Below are positions 24,591 to 35,209 of a stretch of DNA of 64,000 bases, piece by piece (position 1 is the stretch's first letter; every line of letters starts with the position of its first letter). Location: positions 248,001 to 312,000 of the forward strand of contig NW_001799100.1 of assembly GCF_000165425.1 (NCBI RefSeq). The letters run 5' to 3'. Below the pieces are notes generated by a model. That model did not search any database. It was not told where the DNA came from and worked only from the letters and a program-made list of their open reading frames with translations. Source of the stretch: Paramecium tetraurelia (lineage: Eukaryota; Ciliophora; Oligohymenophorea; Peniculida; Parameciidae). Made by a program: the position numbers and the translations under genes.

Positions 24591-24866
24591 ATGGATCAAC
24601 CATTTTTGGCTTAGTTATTAAAGAAAGCTATTAACACGGTTGATTCTCTTCAATGCCAGTTTGAAATATATGCCATTGCTTGTTTCCAAAGTTGAGATGA
24701 CTTTTCTTATTTAATTATAGATTTTAATGAAGATTTATGTTATCCATCTATAAAGCAATTTACTTAATTATTGGAGTTTTTTAAAAGTAAAATCAATTGT
24801 TATTTTTTTTAATCTAAAATATTGATAACAGAATTAAATTAAAGTAAGACTTTATTGTTTTTATGA
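24591..24866 (+). CDS. Small unknown protein
   Basis: ATG 24591 opens MDQPFLAQLLKKAINTVDSL, continues to a 30-nt GTT..TAG intron (24691-24720) that would remove an in-frame TGA, and reads on as FNEDLCYPSIKQFTQLLEFFKS to TGA 24864-24866, 81 residues in all. The residue mix is protein-like and both exons agree in frame. No family recognised; no signal peptide or TM segment. The non-GTA donor lowers confidence. Confidence 0.4.
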
Positions 24867-25123
24867 GAATAATATTTTATCAGGCAAAATTCTAAGCCAA
24901 AAGTGAATCCAAGTTAAAACAATGAAAATTTCACTATTAACCAAAAAAAATTCCCATAAGTTTGATTTTCTTATAATATAATAAATGAATTATTTATGGC
25001 ATTTACTTTTAGAATAAATTTAATATCTCTAATTTTCTAATTATATTATTTTATGTGTAAATATGGTTAAAACTAATAGGTTAAAAAGATTAAGATATCT
25101 ATGGCTATATATATTTGAAGAAA

Positions 25124-25366
25124 ATGTAGAATTATGAACCTCAGAATTATTAAAGGTATAATGAAGAAATAAGTGATTATCTTTAACAGGATATTGAGAT
25201 ACTTCATAAATAATACTGGTATTAGGCTTTAAATAAAAACTGCTAACTATCAGACTAACCTGAAAGGATAATCAATGAAAGCCTTATAGAAAGTGGTATT
25301 TTGAAATTCATTTTTTTGGTGTCTTAAGTCTAATCGTATTTTAAATATAAATAAATTAATTCAGAT
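25124..25366 (+). other. Open coding-like stretch upstream of the peptidase
   Basis: From ATG 25124 a frame reads MQNYEPQNYQRYNEEISD, then LHKQYWYQALNKNCQLSD and ERIINESLIESG, and stays open into the next gene's ATG in the same frame. It is clearly protein-like but unlike a mitochondrial presequence. It may be a separate small gene whose last intron shifts frame before its stop, overlapping the start of the next gene, or an N-terminal extension. A different intronless frame at 25134-25304 is probably its shadow. Confidence 0.35.
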
Positions 25367-27048
25367 ATGTTTTTAAGGAACAGATTGCATTCTCTACGCA
25401 AATTAGCTTAATTTTGCACAGCTGAAAGTGTATCAGGAAAGAAGAGCCCAACAACTTAAGCTCACTAGACAAATGTAGAGAGAAATTACTAATTGCAATT
25501 CTCAAAGTCAGCATTAGTGGACTTTGGAGAATTGCCAACAGGGGAAATTCCTGAAGCCTTGAAGTACGATAGACCTTAAGGTACACACATTTAATGAACT
25601 TTAAGCCTTGAATTAATTAGAGAGCGGTCTCAGAGTAGTGTCTGAATAATACAATTCCCCATTAGCTTCAATTACTGTAGCAGTGAAAGCAGGATCAAGA
25701 TTTGAAACTTTAGAAAGTTCTGGAGTATCAAACTTCATTTCAAAATTAAACTTGAGAGTAGGAATAAACATTTATTCTAGGGCACAACTACAAGATCAAG
25801 AGAATAAGTTGAAGCAGAAATCGATTATTTGGGAGGATCATTAAAAGTGAAATAAGGTAGAGAATTATAAACATATACCCTCACTTTTTTGCCTTCAGAA
25901 CTTGAGAGAGCAGTAAACTTTTTGGGAGATATTTTGACAAATTCATTATATTCACCAGCTTAAATTGAGGCCGAAAGAGAAGGAATCTTTAGAGAATCAG
26001 TTAGCATCAATGATTAATACAGAGTTGTTGCTGAAGCTGCTCATTACACAAATTATAGAGATCATTATTTGGGGATAACCAACAGCAGGAATTAGAGATA
26101 ACATTCCAAATGTTACAGAAGAATAGATTAGATAATTCCATAAGGCCAATTTTGTTGCACCAAATGTCATAGTTTCAGCTGCTGGTAATGTTAATCATGA
26201 GGACTTTGTCTCTGCAGTCAATAAGGCATTCAAAGGATTAGGTACATCTGCTCCAACTGAAGTACCAAACTCAGAAAAACCCTATGCTACTCCATCCATT
26301 ATGGTATTCAAATTTATTAATAGTATAGTTAATTAAAGATGATGAATTAACTAATTTGAATGTCGGTGTTTTCTTCGATGCTCCAGGATGGAATCACCCT
26401 GATGTTTTTGCTCTCCATTATTTCTAAAGACTTATTGGTGATTATAGAGCTGACAAACACACAGGATTCCATTTGAATTCTCCAAGCAGATAATATAACA
26501 CTATGCATTCACTCCTTGGTGGATTACCAGATGTTACATACTAAAGATGCGCTTATTATGCATATTCAGACACTGGTCTTTTTGGAAATTACTTGATTGG
26601 TAATGAAGTCTTTGCAACATAAATGGCATATATCAGTCAAATGGTTTTATCTGATTATGCTTCATCTGTAGGCTAAGTTGAAGTTTTCAGAGCTAGAGCT
26701 AAAGTGTTTAATGAATTATTGAGTTAAGAAAGTTCAGCCAAATAATCAAGAGAAATTGCTTAATAAGTTTTGTATCTATATTCCAGTAAGATTTAGCTAT
26801 TGGGGAAGAAAGAGTGCCAAGAAGTGAATTTTGCTAGAAGAAATCTCTGCTCTTGATGCTGGTCATTTGACTAGAGTTGCTACTAGACACTTCTGGGATA
26901 AGGTAATCATATTGTTATATATATATAATAGGATATTTCTGTTGTCGTATGGGGACCTACTCACTTGTTAGATGCTGTTGCTCATTACAATAGATCATGG
27001 AAGAGGAGCACTTTAGGTGGATATGCTTAACCATACTATGAGGGTTGA
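25367..27048 (+). CDS. M16-family protein: mitochondrial processing peptidase / bc1 core-like subunit
   Basis: The start MFLRNRLHSLRKLAQF is a typical mitochondrial presequence. The body aligns with MPP and bc1 core proteins: LESGLRVVSEQYNSPLASI, AGSRFETLESSGVSNFISKL, VEAEIDYLGGSLKVKQGREL, AEREGIFRESVSIND, AHYTNYRDHYLG, RDNIPNVTEEQI, and APGWNHPDVFALHYFQRLIG. The active-site HxxEH is replaced by SNFISK, so this copy is not a zinc peptidase; it fits an alpha-type or core structural subunit. Five introns (25, 23, 25, 25 and 29 nt) are inferred. The frame is broken by an extra base in GGGG at 26071-26074 and by a compensating pair near 26806 and 26828. These host-gene breaks may be sequencing errors, or the copy may be decaying. 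Confidence 0.85.
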
Positions 27049-27076
27049 TTCATTAAATAATAAATATAAAGTTTAT

Positions 27077-28753
27077 TCAATTATGTTTAACTCTTGTTTT
27101 CTCTTTGTAATTTATTCTGAAGAGTTGAATTGGATTTTTAAATTAACTATAAAATTACAAGGTAATCTATACTTTTCAATAGAATCTTTTTTTAAAATGC
27201 TGCACTTATCTTCAAGACAAGGACTTTCATCCTCATTCATTTAATCTGAACTCCTAACAGTAAAATCCATAATAGATGGATTGTTCATGAGTCCCAATTG
27301 CAATTCAACAATAGAATTATAACAATTTGGTTTGACATCCAAACTTAATTTATGAACAACTCTAATCTTATTTTGAGCAGACGTACTTCTTTCCGTCTAT
27401 TTTGGGGTGTTAATTTCATTATGAAATGATCCAAATCTCACATTTCTTTGATATGCTATCATACAACTGACTTCTGGTTGAATGTCACTGTATTGTTAAT
27501 TTGACTCATTAAATGAACTTGTGCTTTTGTGTCTTAAATTTAATTTGCTTTCACAAGGTACAAGATTTAAAGAGTTGTTGGCAATGGAGAATCTCCCATT
27601 CGATTCTCTCTTTGATAGTCCAGTATCATCAAATTCTTCACTTTATTTTTACTTCTTTGGTGAATAGATTTATTAAATTAGATGCGATTAATCCATGACT
27701 TTTATAGATTACTGCTTTTTAGGAGAAACAGAACCAGATTTTCTCTCTTGATTATTTTCATCTAACCAATCAAATCTATATTCAGCTTATTGTTATATCG
27801 CCACTCTTCTCAATAGTTATTGGAAATATCTAAATTATCTAATCATTTTTACTTATAATCAGGTTTCTCTCTATAACTCATCTTCTTTACTAAATCTATG
27901 AATTTCATAAATTCAATTGGCAAGTCTTGGCATAATTCCTGAGATGAAATTCTCATTTTCATCAATCCTACTATTTTAACTTTTTCTTCATCATTTTTAT
28001 AATCTACATTTTACCACGGCAAACTTCCCTTCAATAAAAATCTCTTTATTGTATCAATATTACATTAACATATAACCTAGTGATTCAAGATCATCCTTTC
28101 TTGATAATTCGTATCCTTTATGTGCTGCTATGCTTGCATATCTTGAAGTTCCTAGGAATGGCTTGTTGTCTTTGAATGGACTATTGTTAACTTAGTTTTT
28201 TTACATATGTTTGTCATCTTTATCTTTAAAATGTTTTGCAATCCCAAAGTCCACCAAATATATTAAATTTTTCTCTTTCTCTTTTCCAACCAATACATTT
28301 TCAGGCTTTAAATCTCGATGAATCACACCCCTGGCTTGAATAGAAAATGTACTTATTGTGAATGTTTTCAAGTATAGTTAGCATCTAATCTGCAATACTT
28401 AAAACACAAGGCAGACTAAATCGTTTTCTCTATCTCATATAATGAGTCAGATCTCTACCCAACAGTTAAATTACCATTACATTATTCCCTTAATCCTTTC
28501 CTGCCCATTTCAACCTAGGAACTTACTGCACTCCCTATACTGATCTCAGTATTTGAATCTATTGATATGCCAATTACTCAACCTCTCTATCTAAACTCAA
28601 TAATTCATCCACCTCTAGCTTTTCAACCTTAATTGCCACATGGTCTGATGAGCGCAAATCAACTCCTTAATACACCACACCAAATGAACCAGAAGAAATC
28701 CTTTTTTTTACAACAAATTAATTATTGAAGATCTTTTATTGCACTCCAGCCAT
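27077..28753 (-). CDS. CK1-type serine/threonine kinase (1)
   Basis: A 527-residue product with the casein kinase 1 fold at residues ~1-300: glycine loop [22 protein letters not shown] (catalytic Lys), [22 protein letters not shown] (DFG), and the CK1 signature [20 protein letters not shown] followed by [13 protein letters not shown] and KGSLPWQN. The ~220-residue tail is rich in Ser, Asn and Gln ([16 protein letters not shown]) and may be regulatory. Four introns are inferred; one (22 nt, ending CAG) sits just before [10 protein letters not shown], and another (22 nt) ends in GAG and restores [11 protein letters not shown]. Its 3' end faces the peptidase gene with about 28 bp between stops. 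Paralogue of the kinase at 43976-45438. Confidence 0.93.
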
Positions 28754-30028
28754 TTAATTTTATATTTATAAATACTAGTTATAGTCATTAATCTTAATTA
28801 AATACTCTAGAGTATATAATCATTAAAGATTTTCCTTATTTTTCAGATAAAATAAAATTTATATATCTAAACTCAATAAGGTGAAAAGTAATAAATAACA
28901 CATAATTAATTTATCAAAATCTATAATTCTTAAAATAAAGGTTAAATAAAGCTAATATAGAAAATTAAATGTTTCCATTATAAATTAAAAATCATACAAG
29001 AACAAAATTAAACTAAATCGAATTAAGCGATTTTATTTTAAAGAGGTTATTAAAAATAACTCTATTTTTAATTTCATAAATCTGGGATAATCAATAGAAT
29101 TCAATTAATTAAATGCTTTAAAAATAAATTAACTTTCTTTTAGAATTATCGGTCCGAACAATTAGAAAACTGAAAATTTGAAATTTCAAAAATGGAATTT
29201 AACTGTTATAAAAAATGTGACAAAATCACATTTGCAATTTGTTAGATATATTTAAAAATAGTTATTATTTCTCAATATGTAAAAGGAGTTTCTCTGTTTT
29301 TAAGATTCATAATTTGGAGTTTTATAAACACTCTTGGTTTCATTATTCAAAGATTAATTAAGCCAAACTAACCTATAAGTTCCTTTTTTTAAATTAAAGT
29401 TATTTCTGTTCATTATTTCAAAATTACATCTTTCAATAATTAAGGTATCAAACCAAAATTTTTAAATATAATAAAGTACAAATCTTTAGAGCTGCAAATG
29501 TACTATTTTTACATAGTATGAATACTCTTTTATTTAACAAAATTATAATAATTCAATAATTGATGAAAAAAAGTTAAAAAAATGTTTGGCTGAATCATGT
29601 CTTTTTTATCTTATAAAAACTTTATTACTGAAAATTTATGCCAATTATAAAATTAAATCTAATATATTTGTCTGTAAATAAACTATACAGATAATTTGAA
29701 TCGCAGAAAAGGCATGCATTTGACTTAGAATAAGATTTCCATCATTAAGAAGATTTAAATATTTTTAATTAGGAAATCTTTCGTAAAAATAAAAGTATAG
29801 AACTGCAATTTTGTGTGCTAACAAAGATTTAATTAATTAAACAGATGTTAAGAAATTAAGATAATAATTTGAGATCGATCAATTCAAAGACAAAAGAATT
29901 AGATAATAACTGCAAAGACTGAATAGTTTATGAAAATTATTTCGGTTCTTATAAGGAAAATTGTATTTGAAAACAACATTAGTTAAAATACTTGTAATGG
30001 ACAAGTTATTTATTTTTATGTAAAATCA
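28754..30028. other. Intergenic, nothing recognised
   Basis: About 1.3 kb of AT-rich DNA between two minus-strand genes. Frequent TGA on both strands, no intron-like joins giving long frames, no tRNA-like cloverleaf or repeat seen. Confidence 0.5.
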
Positions 30029-30917
30029 TCATTAATGTTATTCCTCAAATATTCCTTATTAGAATATTAGCTCAGGATTATTTTGTTTAAGCACCCTATG
30101 TGGATCTTCAAGAGCATTTTGATCTAAATATAACTTTTTTAGGGCATTCAATTGTTTTAATTGTACTGGGAGATATGTCAAATGATTGTCTCTTAAACTT
30201 AACAATTTTAGCTTTTTTAAATTATCTACATTTTATGGGATTCTGAATATTTCATTGTTTGATAAATCTAACAACACTAACTCAGTTAAAGATGTAAATC
30301 TATCAATATTTGATAATTAATTCTTAGCCATATTTAATTCTTGCAATGAAGTTAGTTCAAAGAATTCATTTTCAATATTGTGATCTTATAAATTACAACA
30401 TGATGCATGAAATACTTTCAGATTAGTTAGGTTTTTAATGCTTTATGGTATTATTTAAATTTTGTTATTCGAAATAATCAGAATTTGTAGATTATTTAAA
30501 CCAAGAATCTATTCATAAATAGTTGTGACTCCTCTATTTCTTATTGATATCAAATTGGATATTTTTGCTTTGTCAACAAAGTCTTTTAATTCTTAAGGAT
30601 TGATGAATTTTTCGGATGCCTGATTTTATTAAGGAATTCCCCCATATTGCTGTAATTTAGAAACTAAATCTTTTTCTTTCTCGTCTTCCTTTGCCTTAAG
30701 TTCCTCCTTTTATTATTTAGCCTTATCAAAAGCCTCCGTAATTTCTGAATCACTCAAGCCTAATTAAGAAATGGATTTTACCTTTTTTCTTAAGAAATTT
30801 TTCTAATTCAGACCTAGGTACATTCTGTAGATTTGGTGTATTTATGAAGTTGATGGCGACTGCTATTCTTTTATCTTTCTCATCCTTCTCTTTCTCCTAT
30901 TTAGTTTATTTAGACAT
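30029..30917 (-). CDS. PEX14 N-terminal domain fused to leucine-rich repeats
   Basis: A 288-residue protein. Residues ~15-60 (RIAVAINFINTPNLQNVP, then SELEKFLKKKGLSDSEIT) match the PEX14 N-terminal helical domain, which in peroxisome import binds the cargo receptor PEX5 through WxxxF motifs. One 22-nt intron lies inside it and its removal joins KKK to GLSDSE exactly. A short coiled coil (QQKEELKAKEDEKEKDLVSK) follows, then about six leucine-rich repeats (LQILIISNNKIQIIPQSI, LVLLDLSNNEIFRIPQNV, LKLLSLRDNHLTYLPVQL, LKKLYLDQNALED). The hydrophobic region and proline-rich part of canonical PEX14 are absent. It may be a peroxisomal or PEX5-like-binding adaptor, but function is inference. Confidence 0.8.
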
Positions 30918-30969
30918 TTTAATTATAAATAATTATGATAATCACATAATTTTTATTATTAACAGTAAA

Positions 30970-32125
30970 ATGGAACTATTTAACGTATATATTTTAGTTA
31001 ATTTAGCACTTTCCTTCCAGAAGGTTCGGATAAGAGTTGACTAATCTTTATTATAGGCCTTAGACGAAATTAAACTTGTCACAATTGAAAAAGAAAGCGG
31101 AATCAACTAATACTTCAATGAGACATAAATCTTAAAGAGACATCAATACTAATAATGTTTGGTACTAAGTGTCAATAAAGAAAAGAACAAGTAGTTAACA
31201 TAGCAGTGGAGATTCAGTCACTCATCGATAGAAATCCTCTAGATGTTCAAGCAGAAATCAGACAATATAAACTGTGAGATTTTGTGATGTGAAATAATTA
31301 TTAATCGACGAATAGAATAAGCAATTTATTGAAAATATTGACATGGTATACTCAAGTAAGCCTTAGTATTGTAGTGTTTATGCCTATGATATCTAAGAAT
31401 ATTTGAAATCTATAGAATTGACGTACTAATTGAGTGTTCAATAATACTTTCATCATTAACCTTAAGTAACTCAAAAAATGAGAACTATTTTGGTAGAATG
31501 GATAATAGACGTCTCTACAAAATTCAGATTGAAATAAGAGACCTTGTTTTTAACTATAAATTTTCTTGATCGATACATGTTGACAACTCCAGTTTCTAAG
31601 AATATATTATAACTAATCGGTGTTTCAGCATTATTTATAGCAAGTAAATTAGAGGAGGTTCATTAACTACTGGCAAAAGATTTAGCATATATCACAGATA
31701 AAACATATACTAAAGAATAAATTATACACACTGAATCACTAATCTTAAAATAGCTAAACTTTAACCTCACAACTCCAACAATAATATACTTTTTAACACG
31801 ATACTAAAATATATGCCCTTTAAATTTGAAGCATTATTATTAGTGCCAATTATTGATTGAACTTTATCTATTATTACAGCCTTAAACACACAACAGTAGT
31901 TAAATAGCAGCAGCTTCATTTTGGTTAATTCGGAAATAAAAGAAATACCATCCTATATGGCCATAAGAATTATAAATCATAAGTAATTGTGATGAAAATA
32001 AATTACATCAAAGTGTTAAAGTTCTTTAGCAATGTTAGTTAGAATTTCAAACGAGATAGAGCATATTTAACTCACTATATACTAAATATTCATAGTATAA
32101 ATATTGCAGAATAATTAATGTATGA
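30970..32125 (+). CDS. Mitotic-type cyclin (A/B-like)
   Basis: A CDK regulatory subunit of 377 residues. The first exon is only five codons; a 22-nt intron (30985-31006) follows. The cyclin box is clear: MRTILVEWIIDVSTKFRL (the MRAILVDWL motif), LTINFLDRYMLTTPVSK, LIGVSALFIASKLEEVH, and the second fold LNFNLTTPTIIYFLTRY. The preceding ~150 residues are basic and Ser-rich (SSQHSSGDSVTHRQKSS). No perfect RxxLxxxxN destruction box was seen in the N-terminal part, so timing of destruction cannot be inferred. It starts 52 bp from the divergent PEX14-N/LRR gene. Likely partner: a CDK that the Wee1-type kinase at 51398-52908 could phosphorylate. Confidence 0.92.
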
Positions 32126-32167
32126 AATTACATGTTTTATTTATTATACTTAAACAATAATGAATCA

Positions 32168-32774
32168 TCATCCAGTTAAGGCGAGAATTGCTTGTACTGT
32201 ATCATTGTCTGATTTTCTGAGTGCTTCAACAGCTTTACTTCTATCGCATTTACAGTGTTCCATGACCATTTTGATGGATTCAGCTGGAATGCCTTCGTCA
32301 CTTGCTTATTCTGTGCTTTCGGCTGGCTTTGGTTCCTTGTTTTCTTCTTGTTTTGGACTGAAGGATATATTTTGAATATTACACTTATTATGCCAAATTT
32401 TCAGCTTCTTTTTTGCCAATTTAACCAGTTGGGTCGTGCACTTTGGCTTCACCAATTACAATGTAAGAATTCTCAACATTGGCTGATTTTAAGACTTCAG
32501 GGTTGTCAATATAGAGAAGGAATTATTTTCCTCTTTTGATTGTAACTCTGTTAATTCCAGCAACTGGCTTCATTCCTAATTTAAGCATAGCCTTTCTGAA
32601 TTTCTTCTCTCCTCTATTGGCTTTCTTGTCTTTGTCATCTCCTCCTTTTTGATTATGGCCATCATCAGAATCTGAATGGTCATGATTATGATCATGATCG
32701 TGATCGTGATCATGATGATGTTCTTAAGTTTATTCTTTTTCTTCCTTTATCTCGATCTCCTTCTCTTGAGCCAT
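32168..32774 (-). CDS. NACA: Nascent polypeptide-associated complex, alpha subunit
   Basis: Alpha-NAC pairs with beta-NAC at the ribosome exit tunnel. The 193-residue product has the NAC domain (EKKFRKAMLKLGMKPVAGIN, RVTIKRGKQFLLYIDNPEV, SYIVIGEAKVHDPTGQIG) and the C-terminal UBA domain (ESIKMVMEHCKCDRSKAVE, NDTVQAILALTG). A 25-nt intron ending CAG lies between them. The N-terminus is odd: after an acidic start it holds a His/Asp run (EHHHDHDHDHDHNHDHSD) encoded by a GATCAT-type DNA repeat at about 32675-32722. Such a run could bind metal ions, but that is inference. Confidence 0.95.
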
Positions 32775-32882
32775 TTATTATTATTATTACGTAATTTAAA
32801 TTTTTCAATCTTGATTAAATATTTCAAATGAGCACAAATTAACAATAGTATAGATTTCAATATATCTGATATATAAATAAAA

Positions 32883-35175
32883 ATGATTAGATTCTCATTG
32901 AAGAAAGGATAACAATTATTGAAGAAATAATTCTAAGCTTTCTCAACACAATAGAATCTCATAGAAATATTCATAGATGACGTTCCCCACAAAGTAGAAC
33001 TATATGTTTTGATCCTTTATAGGTTGATCCATCAGCAACAATATTTTAAGCATGTTATTCAGCAGGTGTGATCATTCCCAGATTCTGTTATCATGAAAGA
33101 TTAGCAGTAGCAGGAAATTGCAGAATGTGTCTAGTCGAAGTTGAAAAGTCACCAAAACCTGTATAATTAAATGAATATTGTAAAAGGTGGCAGCTTGTGC
33201 AGCATAAGTCGCACCTGGAATGAAAATACTCACAAAAAGTGAAAAGACAAGAATAGCAAGAGGAGGTGTTATGGAATTCATGTTAGCAAATCACCCATTA
33301 GATTGTCCCATCTGCGATCAAGGAGGAGAATGTGATTTACAAGATATTTCAGAGCAATATGGGTATCTTCTTAATATTCAATATCTAGTTATGGAGATAG
33401 CAGACATAACGAATACAAGAGAGCTGTAGAGGATAAGAATTTTGGTCCTCTTGTTGCTACTAGTATGAACAGATGCATTCATTGCACAAGATGTATTAGA
33501 TTTTCAGATGAATATGCTGGTGTAACTGAATTAGGAACTAGTGGAAGAGGAAGGAATACCGAAATTGGTACATACATAGACAAAATGATCACTAGTGAAT
33601 TATAAGGAAATCTCGTTGATGTCTGTCCAGTTGGTGCTTTAACCAATGGACCATATGCATTCACATCCAGACCTTGGGAATTAAAATCATATGATTCTGT
33701 TGATGTTTTTGATACCATAATTCCACTTATTCAAATTGACACCAGAGGAGCTGAAATTATGAGAGTTTTACCAAGAATTCATGAGGAAGTCAATGAAGAA
33801 TGGTTAAATGATAAATCAAGATAAGCCTTTGACGGATTGAAAAAATAAAGATTAACTTTACCATTGGCAAGGGATGCTCAAGGCAATTTTACAGATTTAT
33901 ATTGGCCAGATGCCATTTAATAAGCAGCTAAAAAGTTGTAATCTGTTAAAGGAGAAGAAATTGTTGGAGTCATTGGAGAATTTGCTGATTGTGAATCAAT
34001 TGTTGCTTTGAAGGATTTATTGAATAGATTTGATAGTGACAATTTTGAAATTAGAGGAACTGGTGTCCCCTAATTAGATGCAGACTTTAGAGCCAATTAT
34101 TTATTCAATTCTAGAATCACAGGAATTGAAGAAGCTGATGTACTTTTATTAGTTGGTACTAATCCAAAGATTGAATCTCCATTATTGAATTCTAGAATCT
34201 TAAGAGCTACAAGAAAGAATAACTTAAAGGTATTTTTAATCGGACCAGCAAATGATTTAACATATAATTATGTCCATCTTGGAAATAATGCTTCAATTCT
34301 TGATGAAATTGCTAACGGCACTCATCCATTTGCTGCCAGACTTAAATCTGCTAAATTGCCTATGATTTTAACAGGAGCAGGTGTCTTAGAAAGAGTTGAT
34401 GGAAATGCCATTCATAATGCATTAAAAAAGATTGCACAAAATTCACCAGTAATCAATGCATAATAAGGATGGAATGGTTTCAATCTATTACATAAGGATG
34501 TTGGAAGAATTAATGCTCTTGAATTAGGTATCACAGCTAGAAGAAGCAGTGTACCACCTAAGGTTGTTATTCTGTTGGGAGTTGATAATAATTTGAATGC
34601 TTAAGATATTCCAAAAGATGCATTTGTAATTTATATTGGTAGCCACGGAGATGAAGGAGCTTATTATGCTGATCTTCATATTACCAGGAGCTACCTATAC
34701 TGAGAAGAATGGCACATATGTAATGCTTATTATGTATTAAAATTAGGTTTCAACCGAAGGAAGAGTCTAAACCACCAAATTGGTAGCACTTCCTCCATCA
34801 GGAGCAAAATCAGATTGGGAAATCTTGAGAGCCTTATCCGAGGAGTGTGGATGTGCCTTGCCTTATGATAGTTTAGAGGAAGTAAGTACATTTCTCAATA
34901 TTTATATAGGTTAGATATAGAATTGCTGAATTGGCTCCCCATTTATTAAAATATGATTACATTGAGTCTAGTGTTTTGGGATAGGTTGCATTAAAGCCTG
35001 AATCATCAAAACAAACCATTTCAGCCACTCCTTTCAGGGATCTTATTGATGTAAATTATACCATTATTAATAGAACTTCTATATGACTGATGCTATTTCT
35101 AGATAATCAGTTACTATGGCTAAATGCTCTACGGCATTTAATCCTCATAAATTTAGCACATTTAAATAATTATGA
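32883..35175 (+). CDS. NDUFS1: Complex I 75 kDa iron-sulfur subunit
   Basis: The largest iron-sulfur subunit of NADH dehydrogenase, in the matrix arm, about 710 residues. It has a mitochondrial presequence ([17 protein letters not shown]), the 2Fe-2S ligands ([26 protein letters not shown]), the NuoG His/Cys cluster region ([18 protein letters not shown]), a 4Fe-4S set ([12 protein letters not shown]...VDVCPVGAL), and the molybdopterin-oxidoreductase-like C-terminal domain. Six introns are inferred: 32994-33022, 33161-33186, 33363-33388 and three near 34720, 34881 and 35051. One extra base near 34674-34678 breaks the frame between GAYYADL and [14 protein letters not shown]; since the rest is intact I take it as a probable sequence error. 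Confidence 0.95.
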
Positions 35176-35209
35176 TATAATATCCATAAAATTAATAGCA
35201 TAATATAAA

